From positions 1 through 64,000 of the forward strand of contig URPK01000005.1 of the NCBI GenBank assembly GCA_900549715.1: a stretch of DNA of 64,000 bases, written 5' to 3'. Origin of the DNA: an uncultured Collinsella sp. GTDB taxonomy: Bacteria > Actinomycetota > Coriobacteriia > Coriobacteriales > Coriobacteriaceae. Both the position numbers and the translations under genes were made by a program. Below the pieces are notes generated by a model. The model was given only the letters and a program-made list of their open reading frames with translations. It ran no database searches and was not told where the DNA came from. Of this stretch, positions 10,861 through 18,545 are shown in pieces (position 1 is the stretch's first letter; each line of letters opens with the position of its first letter).

Positions 10861-12996
10861 ATGGGGCGCAATAACAAGCATAAGCGTGGAGCTCGCAATA
10901 AGCGCGGGCCGGTGCGCAGCGAACGCCGTTCGAGCCTGACCGGGCGCGTGCAGCTCCATGAGCATGGCGCCTATGTCATAACCGAGAGCGGCGACTACAA
11001 GGTCATGGGCCGCGGTAAGCGCGAGATCATGGATGGCGATACCGTTGCCGTGAGCATTAAGAACAGCCCGCACGGTGAGCGGTGCGCCGTGATCGAAGGC
11101 GTGGTTGAGCGCGCAGCCATAAGCGTGGTGGGTACGTACCAGACCGCTGGTCCGCTCGGTGTGATCGAGCCGCTCGATTCGCGCCTGAAGGCTGACTTCT
11201 TCATTCTGCCCGAGGATACCTCGGCGGATCGTCTGGGCGTTCACCCGGGTGATGCCGTTGTCGCGCGCATTTTGACCTACCCGACGCGCCTGGAATCAGG
11301 CACCGTGACGATCGAACGCCGCATTGGCGGAGATGACGCGCCGGATTTGGGCGTTCAGTATGTGATGGCGCGTTACGGCTATACCGATAGCTATCCCGAG
11401 GCCGCGCTGGACGAGGCCGAGGGACTTTCGCTCGATGTGTCCGCGGCGCTTAAGGACCCGCTCCGCCGCGATCTGCGCGACCGCTTTGTCATCACGATCG
11501 ACCCGGTCGACGCGCGCGACTTTGACGATGCCATTTCGCTTGAGCGCACGCCCGAGGGTGGCTACAAGCTGGGTGTGCATATCGCTGACGTTTCTCACTA
11601 TGTGGCTTGGGACGGGCATATCGATCTTGAGGCTCGCCATCGTACGACATCGGTGTATCTGGCCGATCGCGTGCTTCCCATGCTGCCCGAACGCCTGTCC
11701 TGTGACCTGTGCTCGCTTCGCCCTGACGAGGACCGTCTTGCGTTTACCGTTGACATTGAGCTCGATGCGCAGGGTCGCGTGCGGCATTACGATCCGTACC
11801 CCAGCGTGATTCGCTCGCGTGTGCGTATGGACTATGACGGCGCCGAGGCGCTGCTGGTGCGCGCCGGCGCGGTGGAGTATGGGGTGCTGGAGGGTGCGGC
11901 CGAGGATGTTGCGGCTGCTGAGGCCTCGCGCGAGGAGGCGCTTGAGCGCGGTCTTGCGTGCGAGAAGGCCGCCCGCGGCTGCAACGTCGACCTCGGCAAT
12001 TTCCTTGTCGCCGCCAACGAACTCGCCGAACTTCGCCGTCGTATTCGTCGCGTCCGCGGCTCAGTCGATTTTGACACGGCCGAGATTCGCGCTCTATTGG
12101 ACGAGGACGGAGTGCCCGTGCAGATTGTGGCGCGTGAGCGTTCGTGTGCCACGTCGCTTATCGAGGAAGCCATGCTGCTCGCCAACGAGTGCGTTGCAGA
12201 GTGGCTGGCAGACCGTGATATCGAGGCTTGCTATCGCGTGCATGAGGATCCGAGCCCCGATAGCCTGCACGGTGCCGCCGTTGCGCTGGCGCAGCTGGGC
12301 ATCATCGACGATCGCCGTGCTGCCGGTATTGCCCTGGGGAGTCCCGATGAGCTGCAGGCTGCAGTTGATGCTGCCGCCGGTACGGCCAACGCACCGCTCG
12401 TCAACACGCTGCTTCTGCGCAGCATGCAGCGCGCGCTGTACAAGCCGCGCAACGAGGGCCACTTTGCGCTCGCCGCGCCGTGCTACTGCCACTTTACGAG
12501 TCCCATCCGTCGCTACCCCGATCTGGTGGTGCACCGCGTGCTCAAACTGCAGTTGGCCTATGAGCAGCTCGGCGGCAAGGACGCCTTGGTCCGTACGCCG
12601 CGGCTGATCGGCAAGGGGCGCGAGTCGCTGCCGCGCATTCTGCCGCAGATTTGCCGTGCGTGCAGCGATGCGGAGCGTGCGGCCGATGCCGCCAGCCATG
12701 CGACGCAAAAGATCAAGATTGCCCAGTACTATGAGGATCGCCTGGGCGAGCGCTATGCCGGAACCGTCTCGTGGGTTAGCAGCATGGGCCTCTTTGTGCG
12801 CTTGGACCTGACGCAGGTCGAAGGCTTGGTTTCGATCAAGAGTCTGGGCAACGAGTGGTTCGAGTTCGACGAGGATGCGCTTACGCTGACGGGCGCCGAC
12901 ACGGGGACTCGCTATGAACTGGGCCAGCGCGTGATTATCGAGGTCTCGCGCGTCAATACCACGCGTGGGCACTTGGACTTTAAGCTTATCCATTAG
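10861..12996 (+). CDS. rnr: Ribonuclease R (RNB-family 3'-5' exoribonuclease)
   Basis: A processive 3'-5' exonuclease that degrades structured RNA and, with tmRNA-SmpB, faulty messages. 711 residues: a basic N-terminus (NNKHKRGARNKRG), cold-shock-like domain, the RNB catalytic domain with ITIDPVDARDFDDAISLE (the Asp residues that bind Mg) and LPERLSCDLCSLRPDEDRLAFT, and a C-terminal S1 domain (YAGTVSWVSSMGLFVRLD...). AGGAGG precedes ATG 10861. In many Gram-positive genomes rnr and smpB are adjacent; here about 3.9 kb of other genes separates them. Length is typical of Gram-positive RNase R. Confidence 0.96.
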   Translation: MGRNNKHKRGARNKRGPVRSERRSSLTGRVQLHEHGAYVITESGDYKVMGRGKREIMDGDTVAVSIKNSPHGERCAVIEGVVERAAISVVGTYQTAGPLGVIEPLDSRLKADFFILPEDTSADRLGVHPGDAVVARILTYPTRLESGTVTIERRIGGDDAPDLGVQYVMARYGYTDSYPEAALDEAEGLSLDVSAALKDPLRRDLRDRFVITIDPVDARDFDDAISLERTPEGGYKLGVHIADVSHYVAWDGHIDLEARHRTTSVYLADRVLPMLPERLSCDLCSLRPDEDRLAFTVDIELDAQGRVRHYDPYPSVIRSRVRMDYDGAEALLVRAGAVEYGVLEGAAEDVAAAEASREEALERGLACEKAARGCNVDLGNFLVAANELAELRRRIRRVRGSVDFDTAEIRALLDEDGVPVQIVARERSCATSLIEEAMLLANECVAEWLADRDIEACYRVHEDPSPDSLHGAAVALAQLGIIDDRRAAGIALGSPDELQAAVDAAAGTANAPLVNTLLLRSMQRALYKPRNEGHFALAAPCYCHFTSPIRRYPDLVVHRVLKLQLAYEQLGGKDALVRTPRLIGKGRESLPRILPQICRACSDAERAADAASHATQKIKIAQYYEDRLGERYAGTVSWVSSMGLFVRLDLTQVEGLVSIKSLGNEWFEFDEDALTLTGADTGTRYELGQRVIIEVSRVNTTRGHLDFKLIH

Positions 12997-13021
12997 CCAA
13001 ATCTCGACTCATGGCGGGAGA

Positions 13022-13057
13022 GCGGAGGGCGGTCTTTCGGGGCCGCCCTCCGCATTT
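13022..13057 (+). terminator. Terminator of rnr
   Basis: GCGGAGGGCGG / CCGCCCTCCGC, perfect 11-bp stem, followed by ATTT (short T-run). Confidence 0.75.
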
Positions 13058-13115
13058 GGATCATGGCTACCTTGCCGTCTGCTCGGCCGCCCGCTTACCT
13101 GCTATTCGAGAGGTA

Positions 13116-13154
13116 AAACCTACCAAAATAAACCTGTCCCTTTTTGGCAGGTTT
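13116..13154. repeat. Short hairpin repeat, second copy of the 993-1025 type
   Basis: Arms AAACCTACCAAAA and TTTTGGCAGGTTT pair with one mismatch around TAAACCTGTCCCT. The sequence closely matches 993-1025. It lies directly upstream of the serine recombinase gene. Confidence 0.65.
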
Positions 13155-13173
13155 ACAAGAAAGCGGGGATGAG

Positions 13174-13779
13174 ATGGCGACGGTGTATGGTTATGCGCGG
13201 GTGAGTTCGCGCGATCAGAATCTAAATCGGCAGCTGGATGCGCTGGGCGCCTATGGCGTGGGCTCGGCGAATATTTATGCCGACCATGCGAGCGGCAAGG
13301 ACTTCGATCGCCCGCGGTATCGCGAGCTGCTGCACATCCTGGGAGACGGGGACGTGCTGGTGGTGCTTTCTATCGACCGACTTGGCCGTAATTACTCTGA
13401 GATTCTTGAGGAATGGCGACGCATTACCAAGGAGCTCGGGGTTGCCATTGTGGTGTTGGACATGCCGTTGCTTGACACGCGCGTCAGGGCAAGCGGCACG
13501 CCGGATGTGACTAATACCCTGATTGCCGATATTGTGCTGCAACTGCTGAGCTACGTGGCGCAGGTGGAGCGCGAGAATATCCATCGGCGCCAAGCGGAGG
13601 GAATTGCAGCGGCGCGGGCGCGAGGGGTCCGTTTCGGTCGACCTCGCAAGCCGTGCCCTCCTCAGTTTGATCTGGTACGGGATAGCTATGAGGCGGGCGA
13701 TATTACCCGCAGCCAGGCAGCAAAGTGCCTGGGCGTGTGCGTGGGGACGTTTGATCGCTGGATGCGCGAGGCGGGGTAG
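13174..13779 (+). CDS. Small serine recombinase (resolvase/invertase family)
   Basis: 201 residues. The N-terminal catalytic domain has YGYARVSSRDQN, with Ser11 as the likely nucleophile, and LSIDRLGRNYSEI with the active-site Arg; the C-terminal part GDITRSQAAKCLGVCVGTFDRWM is a helix-turn-helix that would bind the recombination site. ATG 13174 gives the expected MATVYGYARVS start; the longer frame from 13144 begins inside a hairpin repeat. No terminal inverted repeats, transposase, or invertible segment were found next to it, so it may be a relic of a transposon or act on a distant site. Its insertion helps to split rnr from smpB. Confidence 0.88.
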   Translation: MATVYGYARVSSRDQNLNRQLDALGAYGVGSANIYADHASGKDFDRPRYRELLHILGDGDVLVVLSIDRLGRNYSEILEEWRRITKELGVAIVVLDMPLLDTRVRASGTPDVTNTLIADIVLQLLSYVAQVERENIHRRQAEGIAAARARGVRFGRPRKPCPPQFDLVRDSYEAGDITRSQAAKCLGVCVGTFDRWMREAG

Positions 13780-13883
13780 GGGTTTGCGTCGCTTTGTCGC
13801 TTCCTGTTGCGATTCAAATTTTGATACGATGGCGATGTCATTTGGGGCTACACTCGCTGATATTCAAAAAAGGAGGTAGGCCC

Positions 13884-14465
13884 TTGGCGCGCGTAAAACA
13901 AATAATCGGATGGACCGCGATCGTTCTGTTCGCTGCAACGCTGGCGGGCATCTGGGTGCTGACGGAGCAAAATGCGGTGGAGACGTCGTTGCTGAGCGAG
14001 TCCACCGCGCGTGTGGTGGAGGGTCAGGCTACGGGCGTACAGGCTGCCGATGTCGCGGGTGAAGCTCAGACCGAGAACGGGATGACCGGGTGCACCGATT
14101 CGGCTGCTTCGAATGTCCGGTCTGGCCGACTTGCTTCCATTCGCATGTGGGTGGGCACGAACGTCCGTCGCGTTGCCCATACCGTAGAGTTTTTCTTCGT
14201 CGGATTGTTCGCCTCGGTGGTCGTGGTTTGCTTTTCCAGGCGTCCGTGGAGCGTATGCTCCCGTTGCGTGCCCGTGTTGCTCTTTTGCGCCGTCTGCTCC
14301 GTTGGCGATCAGGCACATAAGATCTTTGTTCCCGGCAGGCATTTCGACGTTATCGATTTAGGATTCGATGCTGCGGGCTATGTCACCGCCATGCTGTTGG
14401 TATTGCTGGCAGCGGCGTTGGTGCGCTATGCGACTCGGCCGATCGGCGCCCATGCGAGGCGCTAG
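13884..14465 (+). CDS. VanZ-like membrane protein
   Basis: 193 residues: an N-terminal membrane helix (about 5-25), a polar stretch of some 65 residues, then three hydrophobic segments. HTVEFFFVGLF, followed by SVGDQAHKIFVPGRHFDVIDLGFDAAGYV, matches the VanZ family pattern of an early E/H pair and a DxxHQxFVPGRxxxxxD-type loop. TTG 13884 is chosen because AGGAGG lies 7 bases upstream; no ATG fits. VanZ proteins are linked to glycopeptide tolerance in one case but most have no known role. The polar insertion after the first helix is unusual. Confidence 0.72.
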   Translation: MARVKQIIGWTAIVLFAATLAGIWVLTEQNAVETSLLSESTARVVEGQATGVQAADVAGEAQTENGMTGCTDSAASNVRSGRLASIRMWVGTNVRRVAHTVEFFFVGLFASVVVVCFSRRPWSVCSRCVPVLLFCAVCSVGDQAHKIFVPGRHFDVIDLGFDAAGYVTAMLLVLLAAALVRYATRPIGAHARR

Positions 14466-14587
14466 CCTTAAGACGAGACATCGCGACTGCCTGCGCTTCG
14501 ACATTGACTACAATAACGGCTGCAATCGCGAGTGGCCGTCGATGTGCAGTTTTCCAGACACCTGTTTTCTCTAAGAAAGGAAATCCC

Positions 14588-14947
14588 ATGACCGTACTGT
14601 TTGTTGAATATCCCAAGTGCTCGACCTGCAAGAAGGCCAAGGCATGGCTGGACGAACACGGGGTAGAGTATATCGACCGCGATATCGTTTTGGACAATCC
14701 CACGGCTGATGAGCTTGCGACCTGGATTGCTCGTTCGGGGCTGCCGGTGCGGCTCTTCTTTAATTCGTCGGGCATGAAATATCGAGAGCTGGGCCTGAAG
14801 GCGCGTCTGGATGCGGGTATGACGGACCAGGAATGCTGCGAGCTGTTGGCGACCGACGGCATGCTGGTTAAGCGCCCGCTGCTGGTGGGCGACAACTTTG
14901 CGATTCCCGGCTTTAGGGAAGCGGCTTGGACCGAGGCATTGCTGTAG
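14588..14947 (+). CDS. ArsC/Spx family protein (arsenate reductase-like)
   Basis: 119 residues with a thioredoxin-like fold signature: VEYPKCSTCKKAKAWLDEHGVEYIDRDI. The CSTC pair (C11, C14) is like the CxxC of Spx and of YffB/ArsC-like proteins; FFNSSGMKYRELGLK and LVKRPLLVGDN complete the family pattern. ATG 14588 follows AAGGAAATCCC. Most likely a thiol-dependent reductase or redox regulator. A true arsenate reductase would normally sit with arsB or arsR genes, which are absent here, so the substrate is open. It is transcribed alone. Confidence 0.82.
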   Translation: MTVLFVEYPKCSTCKKAKAWLDEHGVEYIDRDIVLDNPTADELATWIARSGLPVRLFFNSSGMKYRELGLKARLDAGMTDQECCELLATDGMLVKRPLLVGDNFAIPGFREAAWTEALL

Positions 14948-15019
14948 CGGCTGCGGAAAGTGCGATCCGTTTTGAGTGCTCAGGGTGGGACGTGTTTTCC
15001 ACTGGCGGGCTTGCTCAGC

Positions 15020-15430
15020 TCAATCCTCGAGCTGTGCCCATTCGTGCGGATCGTAGACCTTTACGTGTTTGTTGGGCTTGCCGCTCCAGTACTCCTCGTC
15101 CATAAAGGGTAGGTATGCCTGAATGCCGGGGCAGATAAAGGGAATCCGCTGCTGTTGCAGTCGCTCGCGCTGGCGCTGCTCCAGGCGCGCCTCGGATATG
15201 ACGGTCGGCATGCCGGACAGCTCGACGAGGCTTGCCTGGATTCGCTTAAGGTCGGGGAGTCCCGCGTGCCATGACATCCGCATGATCAAAAAGGATGCAC
15301 GGCGGTATTTTGCCTGCATCACGGTGATGGCGGGGCGCAGAGTGGGATGGATTTTGTCCCGTTCGGGCCAAAGGTCGGCAGTGATCTCGAGCCCCAGGGT
15401 CTCCCATAGGTAATCAAGCTCTTCGTCCAT
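15020..15430 (-). CDS. Conserved-looking hypothetical protein
   Basis: 136 residues, no function recognised. Start at ATG 15430 (GAGG upstream) rather than a TTG at 15451. The middle is helical and basic. The segment EARLEQRQRERLQQQRIPFICPGIQAYLPFMDEEYW resembles, from memory, the end of a group of winged-helix MarR-like proteins (..KKLIxxxIPFVVPGxQxYLP..), but the wing-helix part is not evident, so this is only a hint; it could be a truncated member. It is opposite to its neighbours and is one of the three genes here ending in TGA. Confidence 0.6.
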   Translation of the reverse strand: MDEELDYLWETLGLEITADLWPERDKIHPTLRPAITVMQAKYRRASFLIMRMSWHAGLPDLKRIQASLVELSGMPTVISEARLEQRQRERLQQQRIPFICPGIQAYLPFMDEEYWSGKPNKHVKVYDPHEWAQLED

Positions 15431-15633
15431 GGCGCCTCGATATCTACGCAATCATTGATACTTCGATTGTGTTGCCTGGTGCTATCGTTTTCGCGGTAGA
15501 ATCTGCCAACGGTTGACGGCTACCGCTCGCGGCGTTTTGCCCTTTGTGTACAGCGGTCGGCTTCACAGGTCCTTCACGGGTTGGACGAAATTAGGCCAAT
15601 TTGACCGAATTTCAAAAAAGTCAAAATTGGGGC

Positions 15634-15662
15634 TTGCGTCATGGCGGGACTTCCCGTATATT
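15634..15662 (+). promoter_or_regulatory. Promoter of the tRNA-Gln/tRNA-Glu unit
   Basis: TTGCGT (15634-15639), 17-base spacer, TATATT (15657-15662), about 45 bases before the first tRNA. Confidence 0.65.
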
Positions 15663-15706
15663 TCTTTCTTGCGCAAAGGCACAGCCGAGCGCAGCGATGC
15701 AGTCAT

Positions 15707-15780
15707 TGGGATGTCGTCTAATGGCAGGACAGCGGATTCTGGTTCCGTCAATGGGGGTTCGACTCCCTCCATCCCAGCCA
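15707..15780 (+). tRNA. tRNA-Gln (anticodon CUG)
   Basis: Acceptor TGGGATG pairs with CATCCCA; anticodon stem GCGGA/TCCGT with loop TTCTGGT gives CUG; T-arm GGGGGTTCGACTCCC; discriminator G and encoded CCA (15778-15780). Cloverleaf folded by eye. Confidence 0.93.
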
Positions 15781-15797
15781 TTGCATTTGCTACATAT

Positions 15798-15871
15798 GGC
15801 CCGTTCGTCTAGCGGTTTAGGACGCCGCCCTCTCAAGGCGGAGATCACCAGTTCGAATCTGGTACGGGCTA
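15798..15871 (+). tRNA. tRNA-Glu (anticodon CUC)
   Basis: Acceptor GGCCCGT pairs with ACGGGCT; anticodon stem CCGCC/GGCGG with loop CTCTCAA gives CUC; T-arm ACCAGTTCGAATCTGGT. CCA does not appear to be encoded exactly (ACCCA follows). It is co-transcribed with tRNA-Gln, 17 bases downstream of it. Confidence 0.92.
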
Positions 15872-15885
15872 CCCACAAATGAATG

Positions 15886-15915
15886 CCCGGGCCTCGCAAG
15901 AGACCCGGGTTTTGT
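15886..15915 (+). terminator. Terminator of the tRNA unit
   Basis: CCCGGGCCTC / GAGACCCGGG-type stem followed by TTTTGTGT. Confidence 0.75.
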
Positions 15916-15969
15916 GTATCGACCGTATATACGGCGCCTGCCGTGTTTCGCTCAGATCGAGGAGTAGCC

Positions 15970-16887
15970 ATGGATCTGCCCATCAGCTTGCAAGACATCA
16001 CGTATGCCGAGAACTACCTGGCGCAGGGCGACCTGGCCACGGCGACGCCGCTGTTGGAGCGCCTGGTGGAGCTTGCCGAGGAGTATATCGACGCCGAGTG
16101 CAAGACGGAGGAGAAGCGCCAATACTTTAGCTTCGATAGCAAGTTTGAGCGTCTGGCCTATCGCCGCGTGGAGAAGGATCCGCGCGAGCTCGTGCAGGTC
16201 GAGGTGCCGTTTGACCGTCTGTACTCCGACATGGCGTTTGCCTACATTCGCCAGCAGGATTATGTGAGCGCTCGTAATGCCCTGATGCAGGCTGTGCGTT
16301 GGGATCCCATGAACTGCAACTATCGCTTGGACTTGGCCGAGCTGTTCCGCGCGCTCGAGGACAAGCAGGAATGGGCATCGCTCTCGTACTCGGTGCTGGA
16401 GCGTGCAAGCGATGGCAAGTGCGCCGCCCGCGCCTATGCCAACCTGGGCCAGTACTTCTTGGAGCCCGAGACCGAGAATGTCTCGGCCGCCGTGGGTTGT
16501 GCGCGCCTGGCGTTGCGTCTGGCGCCTGGCGATGCGCATACGACGCGCCTGCTCAACAAGATTCATACTGCCTACCCCGATGCCGCCGAGGAGAGCGATG
16601 AGCACGTGATGGGCGAGCTGAGCCTGCAAGGCGTGCCGACCTCGCCTTCGGCTGAGATTGCCATTTGCCTGATCATGTGTGCGACCGATGCTGCAAGCGA
16701 CGGCGACAAGCAGGAGGCGACGCGCCTGACGGTGCGTGCTCGCGATTTGGTGGGCGAGGAGGCCTGCGCGGCGATTATCAAACTGGTGCGCGAGAGCGAC
16801 GCCGAGCTCAATGCTGAGCGCAAGGCAAAGCGCGACGCCGCGGGCTCAAACGCCGATGGCGCCAAGGAGGCCGGCGATGCCCAGTAA
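15970..16887 (+). CDS. Tetratricopeptide-repeat protein
   Basis: 305 residues, soluble, mostly helical. TPR-like helix pairs can be seen at NYLAQGDLATATPLLERLVELAEEY, FDRLYSDMAFAYIRQQDYVSARNALMQAVRWDP and ARAYANLGQYFLEPETENVSAAVGCARLALRLAPGD. No catalytic motif. The C-terminus is a Lys/Ala/Glu-rich tail. GAGGAG precedes ATG 15970; the longer open frame from 15883 runs through the tRNA terminator and is rejected. It overlaps smpB by 11 bases, so the two are co-translated, which suggests, without proof, a role near translation or protein quality control. Confidence 0.82.
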   Translation: MDLPISLQDITYAENYLAQGDLATATPLLERLVELAEEYIDAECKTEEKRQYFSFDSKFERLAYRRVEKDPRELVQVEVPFDRLYSDMAFAYIRQQDYVSARNALMQAVRWDPMNCNYRLDLAELFRALEDKQEWASLSYSVLERASDGKCAARAYANLGQYFLEPETENVSAAVGCARLALRLAPGDAHTTRLLNKIHTAYPDAAEESDEHVMGELSLQGVPTSPSAEIAICLIMCATDAASDGDKQEATRLTVRARDLVGEEACAAIIKLVRESDAELNAERKAKRDAAGSNADGAKEAGDAQ

Positions 16888-17347
16888 GCGCGAGCGCAAG
16901 CTCATTTCCAAGAATCGCTCGGCACATCACGAGTACTTTATCGATGAGACGTTTGAGTGCGGCATTGAGCTGAGTGGCACCGAGGTCAAGTCGATTCGCG
17001 AGCGCGCCTGCCAGATCACCGATACCTTCGCGCTGATTCGTGGCGGCGAGTGCTGGCTCGTTGGCCTGCATATTCACCCTTATAGCCATGGTGGCGTGTG
17101 GAACCGTGATCCTGATCGCCGTCGTCGTCTGCTGCTACACCGCAAGGAGATTGACTTTCTCGACGGCAAACTTCGCAACCGTGGTTATGCGCTGGTACCG
17201 TTGGAGCTCTACTTTAATACCGACGGCCGCGTAAAGCTGCTGCTGGGCCTGGGCCGAGGCAAAAAGCTCTACGACAAGCGCGAGGACATGGCCAAACGCG
17301 ATGTTCAACGCGAAATCGATCGCGCCCTTAAAGAACGCAACCGCTAG
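16877..17347 (+). CDS. smpB: SsrA-binding protein SmpB
   Basis: SmpB binds tmRNA and brings it to stalled ribosomes. The 156-residue protein has the family start RERKLISKNRSAHHEYFIDETFECGIELSGTEVKSIR, the LVGLHIHPYSHGGVWNRDPDRRRRLLLHRKEI core and the basic tail KKLYDKREDMAKRDVQREIDRALKERNR that enters the mRNA channel. ATG 16877 gives the typical N-terminus and overlaps the TPR gene. No ssrA (tmRNA) gene was seen downstream within the window. Confidence 0.96.
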   Translation: MPSKRERKLISKNRSAHHEYFIDETFECGIELSGTEVKSIRERACQITDTFALIRGGECWLVGLHIHPYSHGGVWNRDPDRRRRLLLHRKEIDFLDGKLRNRGYALVPLELYFNTDGRVKLLLGLGRGKKLYDKREDMAKRDVQREIDRALKERNR

Positions 17348-17418
17348 GAGCGAGTTCACGGGAAGGTGCCCTACCGCGCCCGCCCCGTCTTCCTTGCTGT
17401 TTTGCCATATATTTCCAA

Positions 17419-17451
17419 AAGACGGCGTCCGTTATGGGCGCCGCTTTTTAT
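17419..17451 (+). terminator. Terminator after smpB
   Basis: AGACGGCGTCC..GGGCGCCGCTTTTT: stem around GTTAT followed by a T5 run. Confidence 0.65.
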
Positions 17452-17500
17452 GGGTACATACAGCCTTAAGGTTCAATCCCGGGTTAGGGGAGTACTTGTT

Positions 17501-18004
17501 ATGGACAAAACTGCGTTCTTTACCATGCCGAGTGGGCTCTATGTGGTGAGTGCCGCGGCCGACGGGCTGCGTGCCGGCTGCGTTATCAACACGGCGGTGC
17601 AGGTGACGGCAGCACCACCTCGCATCTCGGTTGCCGTAAACAAGGACAACGTCACCTCGGGTGTCATCGCATCGGCCAAAGCGTTCGCGCTGACCGTGAT
17701 CGATCAGACCGCCGATATGCTCTACATCGGTAACTTTGGGTTCCGCACCAGCAGCGATTACGACAAGTTTGCCAAATACGAGACCCGCGAGACGGCTCTG
17801 GGCATGCCCTATGTGCCCGAGCACGCGGCGGCCCTGTTTAGCTGCCGTTTGATCGACACTGTGGATGTGGGCACGCATCTACTGTTTATCGGCGAGGTCG
17901 AGGATGCCGAACGCCTGAGTGACGAGACGCCGCTCACCTACGATTACTACCATAAGGTCCTGAAGGGCAAGACGCCTCCGAAGGCGTCCTCGTATCAAGG
18001 CTAG
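17501..18004 (+). CDS. Flavin reductase-like (FMN-binding) protein
   Basis: 167 residues of the flavin-reductase-like split-barrel family. FFTMPSGLYVVSAAADGLRAGCVINTAVQVTAAPPRISVAVNKDN is the FMN-binding start also seen in the N-terminal half of the high-molecular-weight rubredoxins (Hrb) of acetogens, where this domain is fused to a rubredoxin. Here the rubredoxin is a separate gene 89 bases downstream. Together they would pass electrons from NAD(P)H to rubredoxin and on to oxygen- or peroxide-detoxifying proteins; this is inference from family and context. AGGGGAG precedes ATG 17501. Confidence 0.85.
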   Translation: MDKTAFFTMPSGLYVVSAAADGLRAGCVINTAVQVTAAPPRISVAVNKDNVTSGVIASAKAFALTVIDQTADMLYIGNFGFRTSSDYDKFAKYETRETALGMPYVPEHAAALFSCRLIDTVDVGTHLLFIGEVEDAERLSDETPLTYDYYHKVLKGKTPPKASSYQG

Positions 18005-18013
18005 AAATGTTTT

Positions 18014-18049
18014 AATAATACTTGCATTATATTATTGAGAATCTATACT
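18014..18049 (+). promoter_or_regulatory. Rubredoxin promoter with overlapping AT-rich dyad
   Basis: TTGCAT (18022-18027), 16-base spacer, TATACT (18044-18049). An inverted repeat AATAATA (18014-18020) / TATTATT (18030-18036) covers the -35 box and could be an operator for a Fur, PerR or DtxR-type repressor. The regulator is not identified. Confidence 0.6.
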
Positions 18050-18093
18050 GATAAATGAAGTACATCACCAGTCACGTTCGAGAGGAGAACATC

Positions 18094-18237
18094 ATGGCTG
18101 AGGAGAAGAAGACGTATAAGTTCGTGTGCGTCGTTTGTGGTTACGAGGTTGAGGTCGATACGCCCGAGCTGCCCGAGGATTATGTGTGCCCGGTGTGCGG
18201 CGTCGGTCCCGATCAGTTTGAGCTCGTCGAGGAGTAG
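18094..18237 (+). CDS. Rubredoxin
   Basis: A 47-residue iron protein that carries single electrons on an Fe(Cys)4 centre. The four ligands are C12, C15 (CVVCGYE) and C32, C35 (CPVCGVGPDQF). ATG 18094 follows GAGGAG; an upstream ATG at 18055 would add 13 residues but has no ribosome site and falls next to the -10 box. It is preceded by its own promoter and by the flavin-reductase gene, its likely electron donor. Confidence 0.93.
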   Translation: MAEEKKTYKFVCVVCGYEVEVDTPELPEDYVCPVCGVGPDQFELVEE

Positions 18238-18278
18238 CTCGCAGGCACACGACTTGCAGCAACACATAGCTCTGTCCA

Positions 18279-18315
18279 AGGGCCCCGGTCGAATTCTCGG
18301 CCGGGGCCCTTTTCT
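18279..18315 (+). terminator. Terminator of rubredoxin
   Basis: AGGGCCCCGG / CCGGGGCCCT perfect stem, TTTTC run. Confidence 0.85.
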
Positions 18316-18381
18316 TCCGTCCCTAAGGGATCACGGCTGCTGTTAGCCGATCCTGCCTGTCGTGAGTCCGGCCGACCTTTT

Positions 18382-18518
18382 GTCTCAATCTGTAACATCT
18401 AACGGTGGAAATTGGGCCCACTTGTTACATATCGAGACAAACCAAAACCGTCCGGCAGAAGATCTCAATCTGTAACATCTAGACATCGAAAGCGGGTCTA
18501 GATGTTACAGATCGAGAC
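18382..18518. repeat. Dyad-repeat array 1 (two units)
   Basis: Units 18382-18438 and 18461-18518, 22-base linker. Arms GTCTCAATCTGTAACATCTA and TGTTACAGATCGAGAC; in unit 2 the pairing runs inward as TCTAGAC / GGTCTAGA. The array lies between the convergent rubredoxin and Nramp genes. Confidence 0.9.
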
Positions 18519-18545
18519 GTTTGCCTGAGTAGGTGCCCCGCCCCA

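Noticed and set aside
13116..13883. Invertible promoter controlled by the serine recombinase
   Set aside because: No pair of matching inverted sites flanks a promoter near the gene; the hairpin upstream has a copy near secA unrelated to any recombinase.
15449..15706. Long frames through the tRNA region (15563-15781 minus and 15601-15882 plus)
   Set aside because: They are translations of tRNA sequence and its promoter, with no coding features.
17348..17500. tmRNA (ssrA) gene next to smpB
   Set aside because: No tRNA-Ala-like ends or tag reading frame were found in the gap.
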